The notes beneath the pieces were generated by a model. The model was not told where the DNA came from. It ran no database searches and was given only the letters and a program-made list of their open reading frames with translations. From NCBI RefSeq assembly GCF_910591885.1, contig NC_063276.1:7874001-7938000 (forward strand): DNA of 64,000 nt, given 5' to 3'. Positions 34,745 to 47,455 of this stretch are shown piece by piece. This stretch comes from Bombus terrestris. Lineage: Eukaryota > Arthropoda > Insecta > Hymenoptera > Apidae. A program made the translations under genes and the position numbers. Position 1 is the first letter of the stretch. Each line of letters starts with the position of its first letter.

Positions 34745-34840
34745 GTGACGTTAGCTGACAAAAGTATTCCAACAGCCCTAAAAACTTTCCGTCTATGTAT
34801 TATACAGAACATTTTGAAATCTCATTAGCACTGTAACACA
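34745..34840 (+). repeat. Dispersed repeat, copy 1
   Basis: The segment ACGTTAGCTGACAAAAGTATTCC...ATTATACAGAACATTTTGAAATCTCATTAGCACTGTAA-type sequence aligns with 47545-47650 (AAAGTATTCG...ATTATACGAAACATTTTGAAA...CACTGTAATA). This is a short dispersed family of unknown class; ends and target sites are not defined. Confidence 0.5.
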
Positions 34841-35254
34841 ACTATCGCGTTTATATTGGTAACATTTGAAACGTGGATGAGAAAATGCATTAATTAAAAG
34901 TTACAAGATGTTTATTGGATACCTTAACGAAGACCAGCAAAACATTTGAACAGACCCATTATTCGCTGTATTGATAAACCATAATATGTGTAACAGTATA
35001 TATGTAATCTATTACTCCAACTGTTATTCTGCATCCATGACAGTAAGTTAGTCATGATCAATTCGAAATTCATGAATTGAAAAATTATACTTATTTAACC
35101 TATAATTGGTATTAGTGGATGACAAGTAGCAGAATCATTATATTAAAAAACCAGGATAATTCCTATGTTTTGTATGAGATTACTGAGTCTTCTGAAAGCT
35201 AAATCGACCATCAAGCAATCATATGCAATGAACTTTTTATACATGCCACCTTAG
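34841..35254. other. AT-rich spacer, possibly decayed LINE
   Basis: AT-rich. From about 35165, the frame that enters the LINE fragment reads LLSLLKAKSTIKQSYAMNFLY before a stop at 35252, vaguely like a reverse-transcriptase thumb region, so the LINE may extend upstream in decayed form. Confidence 0.25.
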
Positions 35255-35523
35255 TATATCGACAGGTACACAGAAAAATACAAGGAAAGAACGGCAACAA
35301 ATCCAAACCAGCTGGCTGTTGAAGCGAGCAAAACTCTCATAGAAAGAAGACTAAAAAGAAAACACGCCACTGACCGAACTAAAGAAATAAAATAGTCAAA
35401 CTCGAAGATGGTATCCCCCACTGGGGGTAGCCATCCACATGTTATTTAGCAATTAAGTTAGAAAAATTTACCAAATGTCCAGGTGGTCAAATTGTAAAGT
35501 ACAAATTAAATAATAAAAAAAAA
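35255..35523 (+). mobile_element. LINE 3' fragment with poly(A) tail
   Basis: 35255-35395 encodes YIDRYTEKYKERTATNPNQL, then AVEASKTLIERRLKRKHATD, ending in a stop. The order (H/NPN-LAV...RRLKR) is the C-terminus of Jockey-type insect LINE reverse transcriptases. A short 3' UTR with a hairpin ATCCCCCACTGGGGGTA follows and ends in an A-rich tail at 35507-35523. Everything 5' of this is lost: a typical 5'-truncated dead copy. Confidence 0.55.
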
Positions 35524-35589
35524 CCTTCGTACAGTTCAACATATATTTAAAAGACATATGTCAAATACCATAGAGGATTAAACTAGACT

Positions 35590-36060
35590 GCGTCTTCGAC
35601 ACAGGAGCCGCGTTAACCTGAAAATTGACAGAGTTCGCTTCACGAGCTCAAGAATTTATTAATCCGCTCGTTTCGATACGGCGGTGGTGCGGGCATTAAG
35701 GAAACTTATTGCAAGGAGCTACGGCTGTACTAGACAGTGCGCATTTACCAAGAACCGCAGACTAATACCTACCGATCTACTTAATCCCTGAACCCTTTAG
35801 GACGTCAGTGCGCGGCGCTAGGTAATTAGCAGGCCCATCAACAAACAATGGATACCAATTTAGCCAGGATAATGGTGCGCAGGCAGGAAAGATTATCCCT
35901 TCTATCCAGCAACATCGAGCCGTTCGCGCGACGTTCCGTTGAAATTTGCCCGTGTTGATTGTGTAGATCCGCTAGTGAAAGAGCCAGTATCGTGTTTCGT
36001 CTCATGGAAAATTTAGGCGAACCTAACTTCGTTCTGGCTTCGTTGATTGGAAAATTGAAT
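35590..36060. promoter_or_regulatory. GC-rich island, candidate conserved element
   Basis: GC-rich with no long ORF, many TTAATCC/GGTAATTAGC/TAAT cores (for example 35660 and 35820) and CpG-dense patches. This combination is what insect developmental enhancers look like; untested. Confidence 0.3.
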
Positions 36061-36440
36061 TGGATCGTGAAGACAAAGGTTTCAGATTCTTTCTGGCAGT
36101 TACTTTGAAAATAGGAAACAATTTTGATGAATAAATCGGAAGAAAATTATTACCCTGACAATTTTTAAATACAAAATCTTAATAGAAAATGAAAAACATT
36201 ACCGTAATAATAATAGTAAATTGAATTGTCCAAGTTTTATACAACTCGATTGCCTCTTTCAGATATAGTATTTTGTCTACTCGTACACCAAATTACACTG
36301 TAAAATAATTAAAAGATGATATTTTTAGCGTTGCTTTGGAAACAAGAAGTTACATAATTGTCTGACAAGGAAGATAGGGTGATTATTGCTCGTTAAAGCA
36401 GAAGCAGGAAACGAACTTAATTAATACTTAATAAGTTAAT
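36061..36440. other. AT-rich spacer
   Basis: No supported feature. Confidence 0.3.
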
Positions 36441-36770
36441 GAACGCGGCATTGCTAGTTAGGCGAATGCACGATTCAATTCGAAAACAACAAAGTTCTTG
36501 TCGCTGTTATCGTGCCAGCGCAGACCGTGCTTCCTTCCTAATAGCTACAACGTTCTATAATTAATTTCAACCCTTCCGGGAATCCATTACCACGTGCATT
36601 TGGTCCCACAGATATCATCTGCTATGTAACGAAACCACGGTCCATCGAGAGCCACGCTGTTAGATTTCGCGAGCTGTTTCATTCGATCCTGATGCATCCC
36701 TGCAACGTCGTATCGTTCGAATACTGTCAGCCGATCGACGATACAATCTGTTGTTTTAATTACCAATAGG
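36441..36770. other. CpG-rich island
   Basis: GC-richer, with no ORF above 60 codons. Confidence 0.25.
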
Positions 36771-37290
36771 AGAATAGAATTTCAAGTAATTGGCTGGGAT
36801 ATCGTTTAGGAAGCAATGTTTCTCGGATTCCATTGAATATTTTACTGGAATCGTTTCCAGGCATCGATTACTACGATTCCTGGTCATCGTATTTCAATCC
36901 TTCTATATCTAATTACTTCCCATTATATTTTTTCCGCGTTAAAAAATATCTCAAGTTTAAATAAAATATACAAAAATTGTCATTGATATGCACGACACAA
37001 CGAACGCTTAAATATTTGACTTAAATTCATGAAGCGATTACGTGCATAAAAAAAGTTGTTCAGAATAATGACCTTGATAACATATTTCAAGAGCGAAAAT
37101 CGAAATCGTTGACCAAACTTCTAAATAATTCACTAAAATTTCTGGAATAAAAGTTACTGAAATTTATAGTGCATGAATTTTCAACTTTCTTTTATCGGCT
37201 GTTGTAAATCGTTCCAATATCAAAAACCTCCGATTCCCTTCGATTTCCAATATTTTCAACATCTGTTAAGTTACACCAATGACAGGGCAC
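36771..37290. other. AT-rich spacer
   Basis: No supported feature; the start of the 106-codon ORF at 37173 is AT-rich. Confidence 0.3.
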
Positions 37291-37520
37291 CTATGTGCCT
37301 TGGGTCGTTTCAAAAATCGGCGATCGTCCCTCTTGGTCCCCTGGATTTCCGGCCGCGCAGGGACCTCCGATGGGTTACACGCGATGATTCAGTGGATCCC
37401 GTCCGGAAAACGAGCGAGTTGGAAATGTTGTGCGTGCCTGGCGACGATAATGATAAGCGTCAGCGACGCATGAACCTGGACACACGGCGATAAACGAACA
37501 AACGTGGCACTCGTTCCCAA
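37291..37520. other. CpG-dense island
   Basis: A sharp GC-rich block. Two plus ORFs overlap it in different frames (106 codons from 37173, 64 codons from 37279); no domain. Confidence 0.25.
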
Positions 37521-37785
37521 GCTGATGCAGAAGACCCAGTTAAATAACGTAGACTGATAAAATAATCGAGTTCGGCAACAGATATTTGGCCGATAAAGCG
37601 GTCGAATATTTTTTAGTTGATTTTATGGCTACCACTTGTGGCCCATTCGAGCGAAAAATGATAGCATCGTGTGTGGTTATGTGCCTATTGAGATGATGTC
37701 GATAAACGTAATACGCATGTACATTTTCATGCTATAACAAAAATAATACATTTGAAGTATTTGCAATTGGCGAGTAATTTAGGAT
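37521..37785. other. Spacer before solo LTR
   Basis: Mixed composition. It includes CTATTGAGAT at about 37687-37696, reminiscent of the start of the nested LTR family, but the similarity stops there. Confidence 0.25.
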
Positions 37786-38210
37786 AGTTGAAGTAATTAC
37801 TTCTGGGAAAACTTTACATCTTTTTCTTTTGTATACCCGTGACCTGGGCACCATCATTACGAAGAAAATAGAATTTACTGAAGCAAAACATTAAAAAACG
37901 AAAGGTCCATATTATTGTATCCCTGAATACGAATGTTGTTTTTAGGTTACAAGTTCTAGAAACAAAAGAGCTATAAGTAGATTTTTATTGCCGTTTCTTG
38001 CAACCTTCAGCTAGAGTTACACACCAAAGTTAACTTCTTGGCAATATCCTTTGCTATAAATGTATCAACGTGCTCCCTATCATTTTCCTATCGTAATGTA
38101 ACGCTGCTAAAGTGAGAATCTGGATCAGTATACACTATACTTATACTTACTTCAATATATATTTCTATTACAAATTCATCCACGTGTTCCTCTATCACCT
38201 AACCTCAACA
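37786..38210 (+). mobile_element. Solo LTR of a retrotransposon, copy 2 (empty site)
   Basis: About 425 bp, same family and orientation as 27525-28269, without the nested 320-bp element. It begins AGTTGAAGTAAT (first base changed from T) and ends CCTCAACA. The flanks AGGAT (37781-37785) and AGAAT (38211-38215) look like a 5-bp target duplication with one mutation. TATAAATG at 38055-38062 corresponds to the TATA box of copy 1. The decay of both the end and the duplication indicates an old insertion. Confidence 0.8.
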
Positions 38211-38380
38211 AGAATGTTAAAAGGAAGAGCTCGCATATCTAAAACTGGTACTTGAGTATGATATAAACAGTCTTTAGCGCGATTTTAATTAAATAAACAT
38301 AGTAGAGATTACATTGATATATCGTACATTGTATGACGCGTGAAAATCCCAAATCTGTCCTGTTATTTCCTTTAAACCGT
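38211..38380. other. Spacer
   Basis: AT-rich, no supported feature. Confidence 0.25.
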
Positions 38381-39150
38381 ATTTCTAACCTTTCCCTCTG
38401 GAAGAATGCAGCGGATGAGCGCCGCTGACGAACGCTTATCCGCGTATGAAACAAGGATGAAAGCATCGTCCATCTACCGTGTTCCTGCAAAGTGAAACGG
38501 TGTAAAGTCGGATTTAGCTAAATTCTACTATTTCGAAATTGCCGGAAACTATAGTAGTTTATTATTCGGTTTGTGCCGTCTTTGTCTTCCTGCATTCAAT
38601 CAAAAATATTTAGTTGCTATTTCCGATAACTATATTTAAAAGATAAAAATCACAGGGAACTACAAATATTTCAGTTCAACGATCCCGCCGTCGTCATTGT
38701 TCTCAAACGAGCATAGAACCGTCGTCAAGTATCCCGCGCGGCGCGTCTCCTCGTCGTTCTACAATGGCTTCTTCAGTTTTCCGGAACATCGTATAGCAAG
38801 AGGAAGCCCGCGGTGATTTCTCTCGGATGTTTAGTCGTCCGAGTGGTCGTAACTCGTCGATATGAGAGCGTAGGAGGCGGATCTCCGGCATAACATGAAA
38901 CAAAGAACATAATGTTTCTGCATGGTGGCATAGCCGCACGAGAATTAAACTGGTCGAATTTACTGGACAACGGGGACAGAGATAGTGGTTTAAGGCTCGA
39001 GCTTTGCCCGCTAAAATCTCTGGTTACAAGCAGATGAACGGGATATCGGATTCCAAGACTCGATGTCTAATTACCAAGGGGGATGTTTTAAACGTCTAGG
39101 CTCGATGATATCAGTGATGAGTAACGGAAAGTATCACCTACACTCACGAG
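38381..39150. other. CpG-rich segment in two blocks
   Basis: Blocks at about 38390-38510 and 38690-39150. The first has an inverted CAGCGG/CCGCTG pair at 38409-38426. Minus ORFs of 83, 78 and 65 codons overlap it without motifs. Confidence 0.25.
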
Positions 39151-39258
39151 ATACGGCGAAAATGGTTTAACTGTGATCGTTGATAAGATGAACGGGATTG
39201 GAACGAGTTATCGACGAACAACTACTTTGTTTGGTTGTCTCAATGATATTACGACTTC

Positions 39259-39893
39259 TTAACACTGGAACTACCACACCAGTCAAATTGATTGGTTTTA
39301 CAATTTTACTTTAAAACTCCCACTTTATGTTATATTTTTTTCCGCAATGATGTAATGACTTTCGCAACGATAACCAAGAGAATAATATAATGAATTTTAT
39401 TTTGTTTTTTATGTATTCAAACTCAAAATAATTTTGTATCAAGGCTATTTATACCAATACCAGTCAAAATGATTGTTACTTATCAAAGTGTAAAAGGGTC
39501 GTGTAATCTGTTTATCGAAGCCCAATTAACCAGTTTCCTCGTCTTGTACAACTTCCTACATGTTTTTGAAATTTTTACCGCGTATCATTCGATATGATGA
39601 TATCAGTTATCAAGAAAATTCCAGATCGATCGCTAAATGGTAACACTATCAATACCACACCAGTCCAAATGACTGGTTCTACAATTTTATAAATATGTCA
39701 ACCCTCGTTTAGGGATCATGGTCCCAGATGGATTAACAATACCAAAAATGTACATAACATGGAATTCCTTCTGTAAGAAAGTAATAAATTAATAAATATA
39801 AAAATATTCTATTATTAGGTAATTTTTAAAGACCAGTTATTTTGAATGGTTTTGGTAGAAATTCGTGTTGACTGTCGGTAGTTCTAGTGTTAA
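39259..39893 (+). mobile_element. piggyBac-type non-autonomous element, copy 2
   Basis: A 635-bp element with intact TTAA at both ends (39259-39262 and 39890-39893). Inverted ends are TTAACACTGGAACTACCA and, from the right, TTAACACTAGAACTACCG. It matches 3936-4573 along its whole length with scattered substitutions. The CCAGTCAAATTGACTGG-like motif occurs at about 39279, 39459, 39660 and 39833, as in copy 1. No transposase ORF. Confidence 0.85.
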
Positions 39894-40560
39894 AATAATA
39901 CTCGTATTCGCAAGGGGTAGATTGCAAAATTTTTTATGAAGGTGTCGTTGATGAAACTACAGAAAAGTTAAGTATTTTCCGATTTCGATGACTTTTGAGT
40001 ATGTTGTAAAGCTCAACATTTTGACTAACTTTTTTCTATACATACGCGTATGAGGAGTAGATTTGCCTAGTTTCCAAAATATTCGGGAAACTGCTGCGGC
40101 GACTATGCATTTTCTGCGAATCACACTGTTTTCTTCAAATGCAATCTTTCCGGACAACGTGAAAGTTCATTCATCGTTAGAAGAACTTGTCGAAAGACTG
40201 CTCTCCCACCGATAGCGATGATTTTTAAATGTGATGTCGGATGCATGATTCTATATAATTCTTTTTTACACATATAATCGTCGGTTGAGCATAGTTTCCG
40301 AGATATTCGAAAAAGGCTGTCGATACTAGTGCATTGAATCCTGTCGATGCGTGTGTTCTATGACACAGTCACAAGCATAGCCGGCGCACGTTTGCCGCTT
40401 TGGACCACTTGGCGATCTGTTTACATTCATCAGCCATCGATCTCTTTATCTTTCTACTATACTCGCATACTTCACGAATCTAAATAAACAGCTTTTATGA
40501 AAATCTCATTCACAACTGCGTATGCGAGTGTTTCAATGTGTGATCCAACGGAAATTAAAT
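39894..40560. other. Spacer with moderate-GC patches
   Basis: No gene supported. A CpG-richer patch lies at 40300-40440. Confidence 0.25.
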
Positions 40561-40562
40561 AA

Positions 40563-40900
40563 TGTACAGGGTGTCCCCAAAATCGTGGCACAACAAGTCG
40601 AGTGGTGATTGTGCGTGCGAAAGTAAGTCGAACAAAAAGAATAACGTCTTTTAATTTAAGTTCATTTAACTTTTTATTTCGTTTCCTTGATGCGATAAAA
40701 AGTTTCAAGATGTGAACTCCCATTGTATTGTAATAAATTGTATTGCAAGGACAATAACAAGGTCGAAGAATTAAAAGCAAACATTGTTCCAAAAATGTGC
40801 TATGCTTTAGACCAACGCAACGAGAGGAATTAAAGGGAAGTGAAGTCCTGTACATTTGTTCCCTTTTTTCCCTATTTCTCATAACGCAAGCATTAAAAAC
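40563..40900 (-). repeat. Probable dispersed repeat with CAGGGTGTCCCC end
   Basis: The segment starts with TACAGGGTGTCCCCAAAAT, a terminal motif that recurs in many arthropod interspersed repeats. A 136-codon minus ORF (40472-40882) runs through it and reads FVRLTFARTITTRLVVPRFW, a translation of repeat sequence rather than a recognised protein. No second copy lies in the window, so the call rests on recognition of the motif. Confidence 0.35.
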
Positions 40901-42000
40901 TTCATTTTTGTTAACATGTTGATTGCCATGATGATCATCAATGATTCAAGTTACTCAATTTTTTTTGAGATATGATAAATTTCACGGACTAAAAAGTTGT
41001 CAACAATGCAAATAATTTAAAAATAACACTGACAGAAAAATACAATATATTATATATATAATATTTTAATATTTAATATAAAAATGAGATATTATAGTAT
41101 AGCATATTTCAATCTATCGCAGGGCAAAATATACAAAATTCGCGTGGCAGTAAACGTATTATCGAGTAAAGTTATGCTTGGAATAGAAATTGAGGAGAAT
41201 TAGATACGAGGAGAGGTATTTCGTAGATTGACGTAGATAATAGAAGATAGTTATGTGAAAGTGTAGAAGCTAAGTTAAATTGAAGTTTAATTAAATTAGA
41301 TGCAACTTTAAATTTCGACGAGGTTCATTGAGTTATGCCGGTTTAATTAAATTATGTCACGTCAGTGCTGCGAGAAACGGAGTTTCACTTTAATGGGTTT
41401 AAAATCAAAATGTTAGATTCTTCATATTTTATACTAGGATAGATCGTTATGCTATTTGTCATAACTCCTTACTCAACTTTTGATTAGAAGCGACAAGAAG
41501 GCAACTTGATTCAGATCACTTGACTGAACTTAACAATTTTCATGCTGCTTTATACAGCGGTAAGTGTATCTACTGATTTTCCTTTCGAGTTTTAGAATTC
41601 TAAAATAGAAAATGAAATATAATATAATAATATAACATAATAATTATTAATTCGAAGGATTTCATATTTGATAAAAAAAAATCAATATCATTGGAAGCCA
41701 TATACATAGCAATCTTATTAAGAAAATATATAATAAGTAGCTTCTCTTTTATTAAGCACTTTTTAGAAACCAAAGGGTAATCGATTTTTTGTAATCTTCT
41801 TAAATTGGATTTAGCATGTAAAACTAATGTTCAACTTTTATTTTTCCAATGAATTGTTTGCAGTAAAGTCTAAATTTTTCCCACAAACATAAAACCAAAG
41901 GTAATAAATAACGCGATTTTAACGTGATCAAATTTCAATTAATAATCGTCAAACAGAGGTCTAAAATACGTTCGGAGTTGAAACGTTCTGAATGATTAGA
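40901..42000. other. AT-rich spacer
   Basis: Very AT-rich, including a TATATAATATTTTAATATT tract at about 41045-41080. No gene. Confidence 0.35.
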
Positions 42001-42270
42001 CACAGGTCGGGAATCCGGAACCGCGAAATGTTTACAGACGCGGGTGTGCAACGACCCACGTGGCATCAAATGCGAGTGTGAAACCGGTAATTAAATCGAA
42101 AGAATTTAAACGAACGTCCGCGTCGTGTCAACGTTACTCGTAATTAGTATTTTAATTGCCAGGCGCACGTGGACTGTGTTTACGAGCAAAAACTGTCGCT
42201 GTTCTATCCAATTATTCGTGATGGTACATATTGCCCTCGATAATTATAGGTCTCCAGCTTAAGTAAACGA
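42001..42270. other. CpG-rich island
   Basis: GC-richer, with no ORF. Confidence 0.25.
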
Positions 42271-42650
42271 AAAGATTTACGTTAACGCGTTAATGACGAT
42301 TCGATATGTTCAAATATTTTATTAAATACAAGATTGGATTTTATTTTTAGTAAATTCAGTATCTATCACAAGAGTGAAATCCATGTTTTATTTATTACCC
42401 TAGTAACCAAAGAACCCCGTTATGACCAAAGAATCTTTTAAAAACGTTTATTTAATTTAAATATTTATTTATCATAACCGATTATATTTATTGTTGAATG
42501 ATGCTCTATTCTAGTACAATATCGATTTAAAGAGAGATTATTCTAAACTCATTTAATTCAAACCTTTTACTTACATATTTATACAAATATAATATAATAT
42601 TATATATATATTTATATTCATATATTCATATATTCATTATAATTAACATT
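42271..42650. other. AT-rich spacer with TATAT tract
   Basis: Ends in an ATATAATATAATATTATATA tract and three TATTCATA units (42588-42640). Confidence 0.4.
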
Positions 42651-43060
42651 TAAGGTCGCACCAACTAGGCTGTTCACGTATGCGCTGTAGGGCTACGGAA
42701 ATAATTTGCGAACGTATCATCTCGCGCAATTAGCGACTGATAACCGGAGGCAACGGTTTATCACAGCAATGATAACAGACAACTCTCGTGCACGACAACG
42801 AACTCCTTCGCTTTGCTGTTTTTCGCGCGAATGACACGACGTGATCACCAAAGTGATGAGTTAATTGTTTCAATCGGTGTGTACGATATCTTTATTCTAC
42901 TTGCTAGTCGAAGAAGAAGCGGAGGGAAACAGCCAAGGAACAAATGGCCGCCTACTCGCAATTAAAAATCGCTAATGAGACGTATGCAAATACCGGAGGC
43001 TCGTTAAAACTTCCCTTTTCTTTGTCCCTTTTCTCACCAGCACCAGCTGCTTCCTCCTAG
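42651..43060. promoter_or_regulatory. CpG-rich island with GATA-like sites
   Basis: GC-rich with several GATAA/TTATC words in about 60 bp (TGATAACC, TTATCAC, TGATAAC at 42735-42780). Possibly a regulatory element. Confidence 0.25.
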
Positions 43061-43920
43061 TACTCGAGTATCCAAACGAATAGTTCTACGATCGGACATT
43101 CTTTCCCTTCAATTTCAGCAATTAGCGACGAGTAACTGCTGGAAAAGATTTTCCAACGATGGTTTCTCTTTTGTGGTATGGAGAAGTTAAAATTTGATGA
43201 AAGAGCGGAGGTACAATATATTGAGTAGGTTTTAGTTGTGGGAGTAAGTGGATTGGTCATGGTTTGAGGGTGTTTGGTGGTATATCGGGTCAAGTTGGAA
43301 ATAATTTAACTCTGTGGAGGTCATTGCTATAGTAACACATGCGAGGATATGCATACTGCATACGTATGCGAGGATATGTGTACATTTATTTTCCATTAAA
43401 GCTTTCCAATAAATTTTTTTTCTGATTATATATTTTTATAATTTTTTGTAACTGAAAGTATTGTTAAACCATACGATATTCATTATATCTAGATCTAATT
43501 GACTAGTATTATAAATTAAGTGAACGTACTATATAAAAAATACAGAATATTTACAATATATTTTACTAATTTTATAGTTACTTACTTACATTAAAATTGT
43601 CGTAGACGATAATTTGGAGAAGATAATCATATGTTTATACCACTCACCTGTAACAAAAAAAAATTATCTTAATTATTTTCCCACAGATATTACAGATATA
43701 TTTAGTCTATCGATTTTTGCCTTTTACAAAGCTTGAATTTCAAAATGGCAATACTAAGTATTAAATATAAGATGGTTTCTCACGTTCATTATTATAAGAC
43801 GTTTATTAGCACCAGTTACTGTTCTCGAGCAAAGTATGCAGAAAATGTAACAACAAATGGAAACCTAATCAAAATCCCACAAAATCGTCTTTAACAAAAC
43901 TTATCAACACTCGATTCATT
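43061..43920. other. AT-rich spacer
   Basis: Contains a short duplication, ATGCGAGGATATG at about 43340 and again at 43367, separated by a GCATACTGCATACGTATGC inverted segment. No gene. Confidence 0.3.
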
Positions 43921-44345
43921 CCATTTGCCCTCGGTTAGTCTATTTCCACAGAATCGGCAGGAGATTTCCTGCGACATCTGTGCTCCAAAAAGAAGGGAGC
44001 CGACTTAAGAATCTTTCTATCGAAAAAGATGAACGGACGAATACGAGAAAAGAAAACAGAGCGAGAACGTGGGAGGACCGAGAATGAAGTCGATCCCATC
44101 GAAATGTAAATTCACTTCGCGTTGCCGGGCCATTACTTAAAGAACATACGGCCAGGAATTCCGTTTCGAGAGAAATGGACGAAAGAAATTAGATAGTCCT
44201 CGGAGAATCCCATTACACCGAGCGTTCGCCGCGAAATAACATTCCACGGTATGCAGCTCGCGAAATGCAAAGGATGTTCCATCGATTGCCTTCGATTTCT
44301 ATCCGTATCGATGTTCTTCTCTTTCTTTACATCGAGTCTTCTCTT
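43921..44345. other. CpG-rich island
   Basis: GC-richer and purine-rich in its first half; no ORF. Confidence 0.25.
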
Positions 44346-45400
44346 TGTTTAGGGACTTCCGGAAAATTTGCTGCAACTTCACGAACATGAGAAATATTCT
44401 GTCTTTTGTTATCGGGTGGTGATCGTGGGATTATTCGAGAAATTGAAAATGTTTAGTCGAGGTGATAGCATCGAATCTTTTGCTTTTTTTTTCTCTTTTA
44501 TAGAATTCTCCCAATTTGCAGGAAATGTTCGAAAGAATTTTGTATATAGTTTAGAGCCTTTTTTAAAATGGATCACTCTTTTACAAACGTAAGGATAAAT
44601 GAAAAAGATAGTTAAATTAATTATAAGTATTAATGTATAACGTATTGCGATATCATATGACAATTTTATATAATAGATATAATATAATAAAATAAAATAA
44701 TTGTAACATAATATGTTATTACTAATTGTAATTGGGATGTATATGAGACATGAGATGTATGCAAGACGTTTATTTGAGCAATTTCCTTATAAATGTGTTG
44801 TGCAGGTGCAAAAAGAGAAAACGTTTATTTGATCTATTAAGAAAATATTAAATTTTATAGAAAAAACGTGCCATTGAAAGTTCATCTTTTCTAATTTTTA
44901 AAGAAATAAGAAAAAAAATGTTAAGTAAGGGAAATGAAAAGTAGTAATATTATTTGATCAATTTCATTATAAATCAATTAATGCGAAAAAATGTTCATTA
45001 ATGTAGGGGCGTAATTATACATTTCTATTTGCTTTCGTTGCAGCAGTAATCATTCATATATATCAATTTGATACACTTGATATTCAATATCCAATTAATT
45101 CAAATTTAATAATGATCAATTTGATGAAATATCTGTAATTGCCAAAATACAACACGCAATATCAATAACCGAATTTGGAATGTTTAATTTATCTAATGCT
45201 CGAAGAGAACCTTGAAACTACATACCACACTTTATGATGTGCTTATGTTTCAAGCTTCCAGAATCTAGACAGATATATATTCCCTCGCGTGTACCTCCAT
45301 TTTCCTTTCTACCTAATTTTCTTCAACATCACCGTGCAATGTAACAGGGACCTTCTTAATTAATTAATTAATTCATCAAGCTACAAGTATCGAACGTTGA
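44346..45400. other. AT-rich spacer
   Basis: AT-rich with overlapping plus/minus ORFs of 74 and 84 codons (random) and a TTAATTAATTAATTAATT run at 45356-45373. Confidence 0.35.
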
Positions 45401-45770
45401 AAATTCAGTCAGAAGACAGAGACTGTGGTACCAGTCTCCAAAGGGAAACTTAGTAAACGACCCTATCGTACCTTCCGCCTAATAACGTAACGATGGCTAA
45501 CGTAACAATTCGCTGGCTTGACAAGAAGAAAAAGGGTCTATGATAAGAGAAACAGGGTTCAGACGGTCGTTCAATGTGGTCCCAAGGACGAGGGATCCTG
45601 GCAATGCGTTATCTTACCCTGAGACGTCGGTCCAGCGCACCAGAAGATCGTTTAGATAACGATCGAGAGGTCCGGCAGGAAACGAAGAGGAAGAAGAGGG
45701 TCTGAGGACAAAAAGATGAGCAACTCGACGTAACTGGGCGGACACTCGATCTACCAGATGTCCATTCTTG
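45401..45770. other. GC-rich island
   Basis: GC-rich, no long ORF, purine-rich at 45675-45710. Candidate conserved non-coding element. Confidence 0.25.
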
Positions 45771-46275
45771 TTAAAAATCTTTGCTTGGTATAACTGAAGT
45801 CCGTATGAATTCCAAGATCACACGACTTTTGTCGCTATATATAAATTATTCGCATTACTATTTTTAGTCTACTTAGACCTATCTAATAATATTTCAAACA
45901 ACATAAAATATTATCCCTTCGGTATTTTGAACGACTGTTAAATTTCAACGCTGTGAAACAACGCGTGGAAGATGCTGGTGATTATTTCGAAATTATTAAT
46001 CACGTACTCGTTTCAATTCGAATAAACCTCACGTCTCAAATTTCGTTATACGTAAAGTAATTATGTATTAATATTGACTTCCAGTGAAAAGTTGAAAGCA
46101 CAGTGACCCATGAAAATATTCAATCGTTTATCTCCAGAATTTTTGCGAACTGTATACTTCTCGTAAATATTATTTACTTCTATATGTATATCTTCAGATC
46201 CGTTTCAAAGTTTAGTAATATAAATCAATAGAATATAATCACCAATACCATCATTCATTAACCTACTCGTCTACT
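45771..46275. other. AT-rich spacer
   Basis: No supported feature. Confidence 0.3.
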
Positions 46276-46276
46276 A

Positions 46277-46483
46277 TTAAGTTGTCGGAAAAGTGTCTTC
46301 CTTTTACAGACCCGTCTTTTACAACGATGCATCTTTATACTAACATGAAACCTAATCTGTCGAACGTGATCTTTACTTTAATAGAACAAAATCATACGTA
46401 ATTCGATAAAATAATATAAAACGGAAAATGTTGTGCATCCATTATTTCCTTATAAAACGAAAGAAACTTCTCGGACGACCTAA
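46277..46483 (-). mobile_element. mariner-type MITE, copy 2
   Basis: 207 bp, opposite in orientation to 5615-5825. TA lies on each side (46275-46276 and 46484-46485). Ends read TTAAGTTGTCGGAAAAGT and, from the right, TTAGGTCGTCCGAGAAGT. The interior matches copy 1 reversed (GCATCCATTATTTCCTTATA and ACAACGATGCATCTTTATAC segments). Non-coding. Confidence 0.85.
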
Positions 46484-46485
46484 TA

Positions 46486-46965
46486 CATCTCCCAAATTTA
46501 TTAATTCTCTCTTAACACTCTTTACTCCTAAAATGTCCTACAGAAATGATTCGGACTAAAAATATAATGCACAATGTATTTAAACTCCTGAAACATGTTT
46601 AAATCTGTTATTTATAATACCTATGTTTGTCTATATCTTTATGTAATGATAATAATAGTTTATTTTTAGCTATTAAAAGCAACTCTCAACCACTTAGCCT
46701 TAATTCTCGATACATATATTTACACACTGATCTTACCTAACTATTCACGCAATTATAACTATTTAACTCTTCATTTTTGTGTAAATTAACGTGGTTGTTA
46801 ATTAATGACTGTACTGTGTTGGTACAGAGAAATTTAACTTCAAAAGAAAAATCTTCAAAATTACCTAAAGCTACAATATTAATTCGTTTGTCAAACAAGG
46901 CATCCAGCTGCAAGCTAAATAAGCACAAAGAACGGAAGTAGGAAAGAACGGAAGTGGCAAAGAAC
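46486..46965. other. AT-rich spacer
   Basis: No supported feature. Confidence 0.3.
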
Positions 46966-47455
46966 GTTACACACGACTTTACTAAGGCCAAACAATCGGC
47001 TGGCCAATGGAATGTAATCCCCGGTCGGGCTGTAGCAGCACGAAACCCTTTCGGGATCCTGTCCGCCCCCTCGCGAGATCGATGCGCTCGGATCCTGTTC
47101 TCTCTTCCGGTCGCGTCCAAAGCAGCACAGGGGTTGTCTTTGCGTTAACTCGACGCGCAGTAAACATCGATGTCCTACGGAATTGTTGTCTGAAGCTGTT
47201 TCCATGGGAAACTATCCCCGCCATCGCGGGGTTGGTTGGCCGTCTACATTTGCGGTTTGCGGCCACAGAATGGTTGGGACAGTTTTATCGTTATTGCAGC
47301 CTGCCGTCCCTGGAACATGGAGCGTTTCCTCCGAACGATGGTGTCAGCTGAATATGGATGATAACGGAACGATTCTTTCGGCGAACAACGATTTACAGGC
47401 TGTTCGATTGGAAAGCTTACTTGGAAACTTGGTACGAACAAAGGGAGGATGAAAT
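46966..47455. other. GC-rich island with many opposing ORFs
   Basis: GC- and CpG-dense. At least six ORFs of 64-127 codons overlap on both strands, so none is persuasive. A perfect hairpin CCCCGC-CATC-GCGGGG lies at 47216-47231. Candidate conserved element or promoter. Confidence 0.3.

Noticed and set aside
46966..47455. Several ORFs of 90-127 codons as genes
   Set aside because: At least six overlap on both strands; a real exon would leave only one favoured frame.
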